Shown here one piece after another: positions 1-6,949 of a DNA stretch of 35,535 bases. Source of the stretch: JAVJSD01 sp040219575. GTDB taxonomy: Bacteria; Planctomycetota; Planctomycetia; Pirellulales; Pirellulaceae. Below the pieces are notes generated by a model. That model was not told the DNA's origin. It saw nothing but the letters and a program-made list of their open reading frames with translations, and did no database searches. The stretch covers positions 1-35,535 of the forward strand of contig JAVJSD010000061.1 of NCBI GenBank assembly GCA_040219575.1, written 5' to 3'. Each line of letters opens with the position of its first letter. Position 1 is the first letter of the stretch. The position numbers were made by a program, and so were the translations under genes.

Positions 1-135
1 GGGCTGAAGCCCGAATGACCGGGTAAGGGCCGTGAACGGCCCTGAGGCGGAAAAGCGCCGGCGACTCGCAAGCCCGGCGTGAACGCCGGGCCTAACACCG
101 CCTGCGGCGGAAAAGGACCGTGAACGGCCCTCAGT
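1..135. repeat. GC-rich hairpin cluster with GTGAAC loops
   Basis: No gene starts in the first 232 bases. The stretch holds a run of palindromes sharing the central hexamer GTGAAC. One is GGGCC-GTGAAC-GGCCC at about 27-42, one is GCCCGGC-GTGAAC-GCCGGGC at about 72-91, and a third, imperfect copy (GGACC-GTGAAC-GGCCC) lies near 115-130. The stems differ in sequence while the centre stays constant. The copies are separated by GGCGGAAAAG-type spacers that themselves recur at about 46-55 and 105-114. This is a second hairpin family, distinct from the GTAG family found further right. It may be the edge of a larger array that begins outside the window. Confidence 0.6.
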
Positions 136-232
136 CACAAAGCGCCTTTCCTCAAGAAGCATCCCACTACTCAACGCGGACGCGCCTTTGTGCCCCTACG
201 TGTCGTTCAAACTCGCCCACTACCCAGCACTG

Positions 233-967
233 CTACCGGACCGCGGTCCTGACGTTCCGCCGCGCATTCGTCGGGCGAGCCGCGTGCCAGGCGTCGAAAA
301 GATCCATGTCCCGACGCAGATGCTCCCGCGTCTGAAATTCTTGGTTGGCTTCGCTCACCACGAGTTGCTGGTAGCCATGATCGGCCAACAGCGTCAGCAC
401 GGCGCGGGCCAGTTCCGGGTTGAAATACAACGGGTGCTGCTCCTGGCCGTCGCACTGGTAGCCGGGCAGATGGACGTGATAGAGCTTGTGGCCGAAGTTC
501 GAGAGGATCGATTCTACCTCCGACAACAGGTCCTCGAGCGGTCCGTCGCCTAGTGTGTATTTCCAAACGTGTTCGACATCGAGCGTCAGGCCGGGATACG
601 TCTCGGCCCATTGCGGTAACTGCTGAGGATTCAGGATTCCGTTCTCGATCGCCAGTCGCAGTGAGGGATCGATTCGCAACAAGGCCGCGCCGTAACGCTC
701 GTACATCGGCGGATGCATGACCAGCGCCGAGCTATCGATGGCGTGATACAAGTCGGCTGAATCTCGCAGATCGTCCGCTTGAAACTCCCCTTTGTTCGGA
801 AAATGCAGCGCGTAGCGAAATGGGAAACGCAGCGCGATTTCGGCAATCCGCCGCCAATCGGCGACGAGCGTCCCGTCGAGCCAGAACTCGGCGGCGGGAA
901 AACCGGCCTGCCGAGCGAGGTGGAAGCCCGACTCGCAGGGGAGGAATTTGGTGGCGAAACTGAACAT
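233..967 (-). CDS. Sugar phosphate isomerase/epimerase-like TIM-barrel protein
   Basis: A 244-residue cytosolic protein without a signal peptide. The N-terminal pattern (a beta strand followed by CESGFHLARQAGFPAAEFW), then HFPNKG, ALVMHPP, AIENG, LTLDVEHVW and KLYHVHLPGY, follows the strand ends of the xylose-isomerase-like/AP-endonuclease-2 TIM barrel. The Glu in AIENG, the Asp and His in LDVEHVW and the His residues in YHVHLP are the expected metal-ligand positions. The family isomerises or epimerises sugars or sugar acids with a divalent metal; the substrate cannot be read from the sequence. The start is supported by GGAG about 8 bases upstream (CCGGAGTC). The neighbouring peptidase gene lies more than 300 bases away on the same strand, so co-transcription is doubtful. 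Confidence 0.75.
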   Translation of the reverse strand: MFSFATKFLPCESGFHLARQAGFPAAEFWLDGTLVADWRRIAEIALRFPFRYALHFPNKGEFQADDLRDSADLYHAIDSSALVMHPPMYERYGAALLRIDPSLRLAIENGILNPQQLPQWAETYPGLTLDVEHVWKYTLGDGPLEDLLSEVESILSNFGHKLYHVHLPGYQCDGQEQHPLYFNPELARAVLTLLADHGYQQLVVSEANQEFQTREHLRRDMDLFDAWHAARPTNARRNVRTAVR

Positions 968-1288
968 GGATGACTCCGGAGCCGCAAGTGTAGATTCCCC
1001 TGGTTAATATCGTGCGCACGTCGGCCGATTCACCACGATTCCAGGGCCTCGAAACGCAGAAGCGGCAAATCGACCTGTAGCGGAACTCGTGAGAGTTCCT
1101 CCTTTTCGCTACCGTCGGAAGTCTCACGACTTCCGCTACGACGTTTCCGGACAAAGCCTACAATCGCCACTGCAGGCGTTGGAGGATTGAACGAAATCGC
1201 CCGCGCGCCCAACGCGAAACGTTCGCTCACCGTCGCGCCGTCGCTCAGCACATCCCTTGCTGTATGCACCGCGTGTCGTTTCCGTCGA
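968..1288. other. Intergenic region with a REP/BIME pair
   Basis: These 321 bases between two leftward genes contain no convincing coding sequence. The only structure seen is a forward plus inverted pair of the GTAG hairpin repeat (1077-1101 and 1114-1139), annotated separately. The repeats lie about 150 bases past the stop codon of the peptidase gene. Confidence 0.6.
1077..1139. repeat. REP/BIME cluster 1 (one forward, one inverted copy)
   Basis: The forward copy begins GTAG at 1077 and forms GGAACTC-GTGA-GAGTTCC. The inverted copy ends CTAC at 1136-1139; on the minus strand it reads GTAG then GGAAGTC-GTGA-GACTTCC. The two stems differ at a base pair that is swapped on both sides (C-G versus G-C), while the GTGA loop is unchanged. 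The arrangement of a forward copy on the left and an inverted copy on the right is the same as in the other three clusters. Confidence 0.8.
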
Positions 1289-2431
1289 CTACGCAACGTA
1301 GCTCATCAGCAGTCGCAACACGGCATCGACCGAAGCGAGCGAGGCGGTTTCGTTGGCTGTGTGGTAGCCGGTGGTGGGAACCTGCAGCGTTGTGCCGTTG
1401 ATGCGTCCGGCGGTGGCGGCGACCAGGCGGCCCAGTTCCGTGCGGCCGAGCGACATCGGCTTGGCGCGGCCGACGTTTTGCGCCTCGACGTAGGCGTCCT
1501 TGTGGCTGTAGGTGATGCCCAGGTCGCGGCACTTGGCCTCCAATTCGGCGGTGATGCCGACGGCGAACGCGCCATTGGCGTCTTTGCGGCGCAGCACGAC
1601 CTGCTGCGCCTCGGCCGCCTCGCGCGTCGGATAGGGGCTCGTGTCGAGCACCAGCAGCCGCTGCGTGGTCATCTCCTGACGCAGCAGCCACGCCAACGCG
1701 TACCGCCAGCTCCGGCCCGCCTCCTCCTGCGCCGTGAACAGCGCCGTCCCCTGAAACCCGCTGCGGAACAGATGGATCACCATCGCCACCGAGAGAACAT
1801 TGTCGAGCTGCGCCGAAAGATGGCTGGCCGTCAGCGACAGCCGGTCGACGAACGACACCGGTGCTCCGGGCTGCAAGAAACTGAGCCCCTCGATTTCAAA
1901 GATCAGGTTGTTGCGATGCGGACAAACGAACGAATTGCGGATATGCCCCTGGCCGAGGTATGTGCCGGTATAAGGCAGATGGGCCTGCACGCGTTGGCCG
2001 CGAAAGCGCCCCTGAATCAATCCCAGCATTTGTTCTGAAACGGAATCGCCCGTCAGTTCGCTTTGATTGCTGGCGATGAAGGCGGCGTACTGGAATTCGT
2101 TGGGACCGGTGCAGAGCAGGCCGTGCCGGTCGATGTGGGTCGAGAGGATCAGGTGGTGGGGATCGGCGCCTTCGGCGACCAGCACTCCCTGGTAGTAACT
2201 GAGCCGCGCGCCGACTTCATCGAGCTCACGCCGGAGCACGCGGAAGAACGAATCCTCGGCGCCGACCACCGAAGGCTCGCGGACGAGCAATTGCAGAATG
2301 GAGAGGAAGTCGTGCAAGTGGGCGTAGGGCCCGCCGCCGCCGATGGCGTCACCGGCCGACGGCGACTCCAACTCCGACTCGTCATCGTTGATCATATCCC
2401 GCGCAACACACTTTCTCCGCCTCGGTCCCAC
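1289..2431 (-). CDS. M42-family-like metallopeptidase (putative aminopeptidase)
   Basis: A 380-residue protein without a signal peptide. It carries the binuclear-metal motif series of the M42/M20-M28 clan in order: STHIDRHG (His and Asp ligands), QLDNVLSV (bridging Asp), TAQEEAG (catalytic Glu plus Glu ligand), VLDTSPYP (Asp ligand) and TGYHTANETA (final His ligand). M42 enzymes are cytosolic aminopeptidases or deblocking peptidases that act on short peptides. I chose the GTG start at 2431 because a strong GAGGAG Shine-Dalgarno sits 7 bases upstream (2439-2444 on the plus strand); an ATG 12 codons further in (2395) has no clear site. That Shine-Dalgarno lies in the 3' arm of a hairpin described separately. 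The secreted CPxC gene ends 48 bases upstream on the same strand, so the two may be co-transcribed. The family call is good; the substrate is unknown. Confidence 0.78.
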   Translation of the reverse strand: MGPRRRKCVARDMINDDESELESPSAGDAIGGGGPYAHLHDFLSILQLLVREPSVVGAEDSFFRVLRRELDEVGARLSYYQGVLVAEGADPHHLILSTHIDRHGLLCTGPNEFQYAAFIASNQSELTGDSVSEQMLGLIQGRFRGQRVQAHLPYTGTYLGQGHIRNSFVCPHRNNLIFEIEGLSFLQPGAPVSFVDRLSLTASHLSAQLDNVLSVAMVIHLFRSGFQGTALFTAQEEAGRSWRYALAWLLRQEMTTQRLLVLDTSPYPTREAAEAQQVVLRRKDANGAFAVGITAELEAKCRDLGITYSHKDAYVEAQNVGRAKPMSLGRTELGRLVAATAGRINGTTLQVPTTGYHTANETASLASVDAVLRLLMSYVA

Positions 2432-2436
2432 TCACC

Positions 2437-2471
2437 TACTCCTCACGACGACAAGTCGTCGGCTTGGAGTA
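2437..2471 (-). promoter_or_regulatory. Hairpin overlapping the peptidase Shine-Dalgarno; 23-nt palindromic repeat
   Basis: On the minus strand an outer stem, TACTCC paired with GGAGTA, encloses an inner perfect palindrome CGACGAC-TT-GTCGTCG. The 3' outer arm contains the GGAG of the GAGGAG ribosome-binding site for the peptidase GTG start, so folding would hide it. The inner 23 bases (2445-2467) recur exactly, inverted, at 25809-25831. Whether this is a regulatory element or simply a dispersed repeat that landed here is inference. Confidence 0.45.
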
Positions 2472-2479
2472 CTGCGCCT

Positions 2480-3655
2480 TCACCCCGCCTGCTTGACTTC
2501 GGGAAAGTACGTCTTGGCGCGCCTGATGGAGTCTGGATCAAGCTTCTCCAATTCTGCGAGCAACCGGTCCGCTTTGGGAAGGGGGCACTGCCGCAGGTAG
2601 TTGACCACCGGCACGCGGACCCAGGTGGTCTTCGGGTCGGCGGTCTTGAACAACTCGACGAGTTGCTCCATCACACTCCAGTCTTCCCAACTCGCGAAAT
2701 CGGGGATCACCAGGTCGGCCAGGTCGGGGCGCGCCAGGATGGGCCGCAGTCCCTCGAGCAGGCGTGATCGCGAGATCTGCGTCTGCTCCCTGGCCGCCGG
2801 ATCGCCGCCGAGGAAGCGGTAGGCCATGATCGCCGCGTAGGTCTCGGCGTAGTCGACCTGCTCGTTCTCCAGGAACCGCTTTTCGACCAGCGGCATGCCC
2901 TCGTCGCCCCGGAGCATCAAATAGCAGACGATCAACGCATCGAGCCCGCGCCGCCGCTTCTCGTCGTCGCCCCGCAGAAAACCCTCCAGCAGCGGGACAT
3001 CGGCCGGCCGGCCGCAGGCGCTGAGCATGGTGAAGTAAAGCCGCCGATGGCCGTCGCTGACTCCCTCCGACTGAATCAACTCGATCAACCGATCGTGGTT
3101 CATGTTCGGCCCATGCCCCCGAATCTCCGCGTAGGGCAGGCGCGAGAATTCGTCGCAGGCGTCCGCCGCCAGGCGGGGATCTTCATCTTCGAAGTACTGC
3201 TGAAAGAAATCCAGTCGTTTGGCGCCGGTCTCGGGAAGCTGGAGCGCCGCCTTCAGATAGGCAATCGCCCGCGGCGACATCGGCAGGGGAGAAGACCACA
3301 GCAGTTCCTCCGGGCCGACGGCGGTGAGCAGGAACTGCTCCGCCCCGTCCTTTGCATCCGCGGGCGCCGCCGACTCCACCGTTCGACGGCCCGCCAGATG
3401 CTTGGCGCCTTTGATGATCTCGACGATTTCGAACGTCGTGCGCGTGAGCCCGAATTCGTCGGTATCATCCTGCATACCAGGACGCGGCCGCGCGATCACG
3501 GCCACATCGACGCTGGCGATTTCCTCGCTGAAGGTTTTGCCCGCGGCAGGGCAGATGGGGCAGGCGTCGGATGTTGATCCCCACGGCGTCGAAAGAAGCG
3601 TCGTCACCGCCAGGACCACCGCCGCCGGAATTCGGATTGTGCAGCGAACGCTCAT
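2480..3655 (-). CDS. Secreted planctomycete protein with N-terminal CPICP motif
   Basis: A 391-residue protein. The ATG at 3655 is preferred over an upstream in-frame start because GGAAGG lies 7-8 bases before it and a signal peptide follows directly (MSVRCTIRIPAAVVLAVTTL). Straight after the likely cleavage site comes ACPICPAAGKTFSEEIASVDVAVIARPRPG, a short Cys-rich head then a segment about an entity being a conductor of conversion (DEFGLTRTTFEIVEIIKG). The C-terminal half is alpha-helical and HEAT-like (for example LIQSEGVSDGHRRLYFTMLSACGRPADVPLLEGFL). I recall similar secreted CPFC/CPICP-starting proteins from planctomycete genomes, but I know no assigned function. It is probably periplasmic. 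The peptidase gene follows 48 bases downstream. Confidence 0.7.
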   Translation of the reverse strand: MSVRCTIRIPAAVVLAVTTLLSTPWGSTSDACPICPAAGKTFSEEIASVDVAVIARPRPGMQDDTDEFGLTRTTFEIVEIIKGAKHLAGRRTVESAAPADAKDGAEQFLLTAVGPEELLWSSPLPMSPRAIAYLKAALQLPETGAKRLDFFQQYFEDEDPRLAADACDEFSRLPYAEIRGHGPNMNHDRLIELIQSEGVSDGHRRLYFTMLSACGRPADVPLLEGFLRGDDEKRRRGLDALIVCYLMLRGDEGMPLVEKRFLENEQVDYAETYAAIMAYRFLGGDPAAREQTQISRSRLLEGLRPILARPDLADLVIPDFASWEDWSVMEQLVELFKTADPKTTWVRVPVVNYLRQCPLPKADRLLAELEKLDPDSIRRAKTYFPEVKQAG

Positions 3656-3957
3656 GTTCAGGCCTTCCGAGAGCGTGGATTGATCGAGCCTCCCCAGCGA
3701 CATTGTCCCGTATTGTCGCCCGTGTGAGAACATGAGTTTTCGCGTTCTCCGCCGTGATTGTTTATCGCGGCGAGAGGAGCCGCCCGGGTGCGCGCGGTGC
3801 GAAGCAACGCGCAAAGAGGCGGTTGGGACGAGAATGCAAGCACGCTACGCAAGCGGTTGGCGCCCATGCGAGTCTCGCTTGCAATTTACCCGCGCGCGTC
3901 GTGCCGCGGAGCGGCGGGAGATTGTCGGAGGAGGGCCTATTTGTTAGCCTTGCCGGT
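3656..3957. other. Divergent intergenic region, no gene recognised
   Basis: 302 bases separate the leftward secreted protein from the rightward sigma factor, so both promoters should lie here. Open frames extend through it, but without a ribosome-binding site or recognisable protein sequence. I see no convincing operator or sigma-factor -35/-10 pair. Confidence 0.4.
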
Positions 3958-4587
3958 ATGGATGCTCCCCGAACCCGACCGCTGAATTCCGAGGACGGCG
4001 AGGTCGACGAAGCGACCTTGGTGGCCGGACTGCAGGCCGGCGACGAGGCGGCGTTCGACGAGGCGGTGCGCCGCTTCGGCCCGCACCTGCTGGCGGTGGC
4101 GCGGCGGTTTATGGGGCACGAGCAGGACGCGCAGGATGTGGTGCAGGACGCGTTTCTATCGGCGTTCAAGGCCATCAACAATTTCCAGGGCGACGCCAAG
4201 CTCTCGACGTGGCTGCATCGCATCGCCGTCAACGCCTCGCTGATGAAGCTCCGCTCGCGAAAGCGCAATCAAGAACGCCCCATCGACGACCTGCTGCCGA
4301 AGTTCCAGGACAATGGGCACATGGCCGACGCGGCCGCTCGCTGGGCGGTCACGCACGATACGGCCGTCGATAGCCGTGAGATGCGCGAGCTCGTGCGGCA
4401 CGGCATCGACCAGCTTCCCGAGGCGCACCGCACGATCCTGCTGCTGCGCGACATCGAAGGCCACAGCACGGAGGAGACCGCCAAGCTGCTCGACATCACC
4501 CCGGGAGCGGTGAAGACGCGACTGCATCGCGCCCGCCAGGCGCTGCGGACGCTGCTCGACCCTCACATGCGTGGAGCCTTGGCATGA
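3958..4587 (+). CDS. ECF-type RNA polymerase sigma factor
   Basis: A 209-residue sigma-70-family factor. Region 2 spans about residues 36-104 and includes the typical DAQDVVQDAFLSAFKAINNF and LSTWLHRIAVNASLMKLRSRKR. Region 4 spans about 145-203 (QLPEAHRTILLLRDIEGHSTEETAKLL then TPGAVKTRLHRARQALR, the helix-turn-helix that reads the -35 element). It would direct core polymerase to a small regulon in response to a signal. The ATG at 3958 is chosen because the domain begins soon after and the frame upstream is not protein-like. Its TGA overlaps the ATG of the next gene (ATGA), so the pair is translationally coupled. That gene encodes a zinc-finger protein of the anti-sigma type, the usual partner. 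Region 1.1 and 3 are absent, as expected for ECF factors. Confidence 0.92.
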   Translation: MDAPRTRPLNSEDGEVDEATLVAGLQAGDEAAFDEAVRRFGPHLLAVARRFMGHEQDAQDVVQDAFLSAFKAINNFQGDAKLSTWLHRIAVNASLMKLRSRKRNQERPIDDLLPKFQDNGHMADAAARWAVTHDTAVDSREMRELVRHGIDQLPEAHRTILLLRDIEGHSTEETAKLLDITPGAVKTRLHRARQALRTLLDPHMRGALA

Positions 4588-4871
4588 AGTGTCGTGAGTT
4601 TGTCGATTTCCTGGTGGACTACCTCGACGGCCAACTGCCGCCCGAGCAGCTCGAGGTTTTCAAAAAACATCTCGAGTTGTGCCCTCCCTGCCTGGAGTAT
4701 CTCGAGAGCTACAAGACGACCATCGAACTCGGCCGCCTCGCCTGCTGCAAACACGAGGAAGACGCACCGCCGCAAATGCCCGAAGGCCTGGTTCGGGCGA
4801 TTCTCAAGGCCCGGCAGACGGGCGATTCTCAAGGCGCCCCAGACGGGCGAGGCCCGGCGAGTGAGCCATGA
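4584..4871 (+). CDS. Small zinc-finger (zf-HC2) protein, putative anti-sigma factor
   Basis: A 95-residue protein. The segment FKKHLELCPPCLEYL gives the His-x3-Cys-x2-Cys motif (H29, C33, C36) of the ZAS/zf-HC2 anti-sigma domain; C3, C54 and C55 are additional cysteines. There is no transmembrane segment, so it would act as a soluble inhibitor, possibly a redox- or metal-sensing one. The ATG overlaps the sigma gene's stop codon. The last ~25 residues come from a 25-nt tandem duplication (4795-4819 and 4820-4844). Because 25 is not a multiple of three, the two copies are read in different frames (RAILKARQT, then GDSQGAPD), so the C-terminus is probably not ancestral. The pairing with the sigma factor is inferred from position and domain. 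Confidence 0.85.
   Translation: MKCREFVDFLVDYLDGQLPPEQLEVFKKHLELCPPCLEYLESYKTTIELGRLACCKHEEDAPPQMPEGLVRAILKARQTGDSQGAPDGRGPASEP
4795..4850 (+). repeat. 25-nt tandem duplication in the anti-sigma gene
   Basis: GGGCGATTCTCAAGGC begins at 4795 and again at 4820, followed in each case by a near-identical C/G-rich tail ending CAGAC. A third, partial unit (GGGCGA) starts at 4845. The period of 25 shifts the reading frame. Confidence 0.8.
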
Positions 4872-4939
4872 GGAACGCGGAGCAAGTTCACGTGCTCCGC
4901 GCATCGGTTCATTGACGCTCGCCTCGCAATACCCGCTTC

Positions 4940-6037
4940 CTATTCGCTCTCGTCATCCACGCCGCTGGCCCGCAACACGGCGGCCTGCACGGCCAGATCA
5001 TGTTCGGGCGTGAAGTCGGGCTGCTTGCGGCCGTGAATGATCGCGGCCAGGTCGAGGAAGTCGCCGTCGTAGCGGCCGGACGGCGGAGGCAGTTCGACAT
5101 CTTGATAGCCTTTGTTGAATTCGCCCCGGGCCTGCTCCAACGCCAGCCGCAGCTTGGGCGGCTCCAGCGGGCGGATGTCGATCGTGCCGGCGTCGCCGCA
5201 GACGACGAACTGCCGTCGGTGCTGTCCCTCCACCTCGACCACCGTGCTGCGGACGGTCGCCGTGGCGCGGGGATACTCCAGCACGGCGAGCTGATTGTCG
5301 GCCAACCGATCCGCATCGGGCCGCGTTCTCCGCACGTACGGCGTCACGCGCTGCGGCGGGCCCAGGATGTACACCAGCGAATCGATCACGTGGCATCCCA
5401 ATTCAAACATCGAACCGCCCGGGTACTCCGCCAGCCGCCGCCGCGCCGCATCGTTGACTTTCTTGCTCATCACCGCGTGCACTTCGAACACGTCGCCCAG
5501 CCAGCCTTCTTTCACGGCGCGGTAGAGCAACTGGAAGGCCGGGTTGTAGCGGAACATGTAGCCCATTTGCACGACCACGTCCTTACGCTGCGAAGTTTCC
5601 AACAGACGGCGAAAGGCTGACAGCGATTCACCCGCCGGTTTGTCGAGGTGCACGTGCATGCCCGCCTCGACGCACCGCTGCGCCGTGGGAACCAGGTCGC
5701 GAACCTCCGTCTCGACCGCGACCGCCTTCAACCCGGGCACGTTCAGCAGTTGCTCCTCGGTCATCCACGTTACGTCGCGATACGCGGGGCTGGCGGCAGC
5801 GCCTTGCCGCCGCTTCTCGTCCGGTTCGACAACGCCCACCACGTCGAACAGTTCGGTCAGCTTCCGCATGGTCGACATCTTGCCCGAGGCGTGGGCGTGG
5901 CCGACGCCGATCTGTCCGACCTTGATGCGGTCGCCGGGCGAAGCAGCGTGCGCGTGCGTGAGCAGGCCTCCCAGGCCGGCGGCGAGCGGCAAGGCGGCGG
6001 CCTGGGACAGGAAAGAACGTCGGGAGGTGCGGGTCAT
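4940..6037 (-). CDS. Tat-exported Gfo/Idh/MocA-family oxidoreductase
   Basis: A 365-residue protein with a twin-arginine signal (SRRSFLSQAAALPLAAGLGG, residues 5-24), so it should be exported already folded with its cofactor. The Rossmann start KVGQIGVGHAHASGK (39-53) binds NAD(P). LDKPAGES (K133) is the family's catalytic-lysine motif, and GCHVID (H216, D219) corresponds to the second catalytic pair in the C-terminal alpha/beta domain. Members oxidise or reduce sugars, inositols or related polyols. Planctomycetes carry many exported copies, thought to work on complex glycans. The gene stands alone: its neighbours run rightward, the zinc-finger gene ending 68 bases away on the convergent side. 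The substrate is not predictable here. Confidence 0.88.
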   Translation of the reverse strand: MTRTSRRSFLSQAAALPLAAGLGGLLTHAHAASPGDRIKVGQIGVGHAHASGKMSTMRKLTELFDVVGVVEPDEKRRQGAAASPAYRDVTWMTEEQLLNVPGLKAVAVETEVRDLVPTAQRCVEAGMHVHLDKPAGESLSAFRRLLETSQRKDVVVQMGYMFRYNPAFQLLYRAVKEGWLGDVFEVHAVMSKKVNDAARRRLAEYPGGSMFELGCHVIDSLVYILGPPQRVTPYVRRTRPDADRLADNQLAVLEYPRATATVRSTVVEVEGQHRRQFVVCGDAGTIDIRPLEPPKLRLALEQARGEFNKGYQDVELPPPSGRYDGDFLDLAAIIHGRKQPDFTPEHDLAVQAAVLRASGVDDESE

Positions 6038-6225
6038 GGGTTTCGATTTCGGCTGACGGCAGGAAGTCGGACAAGCGGAGCGACTCCCAAACTACCATCC
6101 CGCCGGGTGGACTCCAACAAAATGACTTCCCGAATCTCTCGCGGACGCCCCCTCCGAAGGTTGCGCCGGCTCCTGATACAATCGCTCGAAATCGTCCCGA
6201 CTCCAACGCCCCGAGAGAGCGCCGC

Positions 6226-6702
6226 ATGAGCGTCAACACGGCCAAGGCCCACCGCCGCGAACTACACTTCCAATCGCTCGATGAGGTGGTGGCGGAGGCA
6301 GAGCGACTGGTCGGCTCGGACCAGGTTGTCACCAGCGGCAACTGGACGCTCGGGCAGATCCTGTATCACCTGGCCCAGGCGATCCACATGTCGATCGACG
6401 GCGCCGATTTCCCCACGGCGTGGTACGTTCGCTTGTTCGGCAAGTTGTTGAAGAAGCGGATTCTGCGGGGCATGCCCGCCGGCTTCAAACTCCCGAAGCG
6501 GGCCCAGCAACAGCTGCAGGGGAAACCCGACACCGACGCCCAGGAGGCGCTCGAGTCGTTGCGCAAGGCAGTGGGCCGCATGCACGACGATCCGCACCGC
6601 GCGCCGCACCCGGTGTTCGGCGCGATGACGATCGACCAGTGGAATCAACTCCACCTCCGCCACGCCGAACTGCACCTCAGCTTCGCCGACACGGCGAAGT
6701 AG
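6226..6702 (+). CDS. DUF1569 family protein (DinB-like fold)
   Basis: A 158-residue cytosolic protein. It begins with a basic head then LHFQSLDEVVAEAERL, GNWTLGQILYHLAQAIHMSIDG, and ends WNQLHLRHAELHLSF. These two histidine clusters (YHLAQAIH and HLRHAELH) are the putative metal-binding positions of the four-helix DinB/YfiT-like superfamily that includes DUF1569. Members are presumed thiol- or metal-dependent transferases, but DUF1569 itself has no established activity. It is a single gene, divergent from the oxidoreductase and followed by a repeat cluster (first copy 52 bases past the stop codon). Confidence 0.78.
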   Translation: MSVNTAKAHRRELHFQSLDEVVAEAERLVGSDQVVTSGNWTLGQILYHLAQAIHMSIDGADFPTAWYVRLFGKLLKKRILRGMPAGFKLPKRAQQQLQGKPDTDAQEALESLRKAVGRMHDDPHRAPHPVFGAMTIDQWNQLHLRHAELHLSFADTAK

Positions 6703-6743
6703 GCGACCGGCCGTTCAGGCTGCCGTGGCAAACAAGATCCCTG

Positions 6744-6831
6744 CCCTACTTCATGTAGCAGAAGTCGTGAGACTTCTGAGGTTCTCACCCTACTTCATGT
6801 AGCAGAAGTCGTGAGACTTCTGAGGTTCTCA
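6744..6831 (+). repeat. 44-bp perfect tandem repeat containing the GTAG hairpin
   Basis: Two copies of a 44-base unit, 6744-6787 and 6788-6831, appear identical. Each begins CCCTACTTCAT and contains one complete GTAG hairpin element. It shows that the hairpin has been amplified together with flanking sequence. Confidence 0.85.
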
Positions 6832-6870
6832 CGTGGTTCCGAATTCCCGAACTCTCACGAGTTCGGCTAC
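6755..6870. repeat. REP/BIME cluster 2 (two forward, one inverted copy)
   Basis: Forward copies lie at 6755-6780 and 6799-6824 (GTAG then CAGAAGTC-GTGA-GACTTCTG). An inverted copy lies at 6845-6870 (CTAC at 6867-6870; on the minus strand CCGAACTC-GTGA-GAGTTCGG). Compared with cluster 1, several stem pairs have changed on both sides, keeping pairing intact and the GTGA loop constant. The cluster lies between two convergent genes. Confidence 0.8.
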
Positions 6871-6949
6871 GCGAAATCCAAGACGTCGCGAAGCACCAGG
6901 TCGATCGCGCAGGGCGGGCGGCGCTCCGAACAGAATCGCCGCCGAGGCG

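Noticed and set aside
3754..3957. Upstream extension of the sigma-factor frame
   Set aside because: The frame is open but the added 68 residues are Arg/Ala-rich with no family match; the ATG at 3958 starts directly before the domain.
5000..5620. Rightward open frame opposite the Gfo/Idh/MocA gene
   Set aside because: High-GC shadow of the real leftward gene; its protein has no recognisable domain or start signal.
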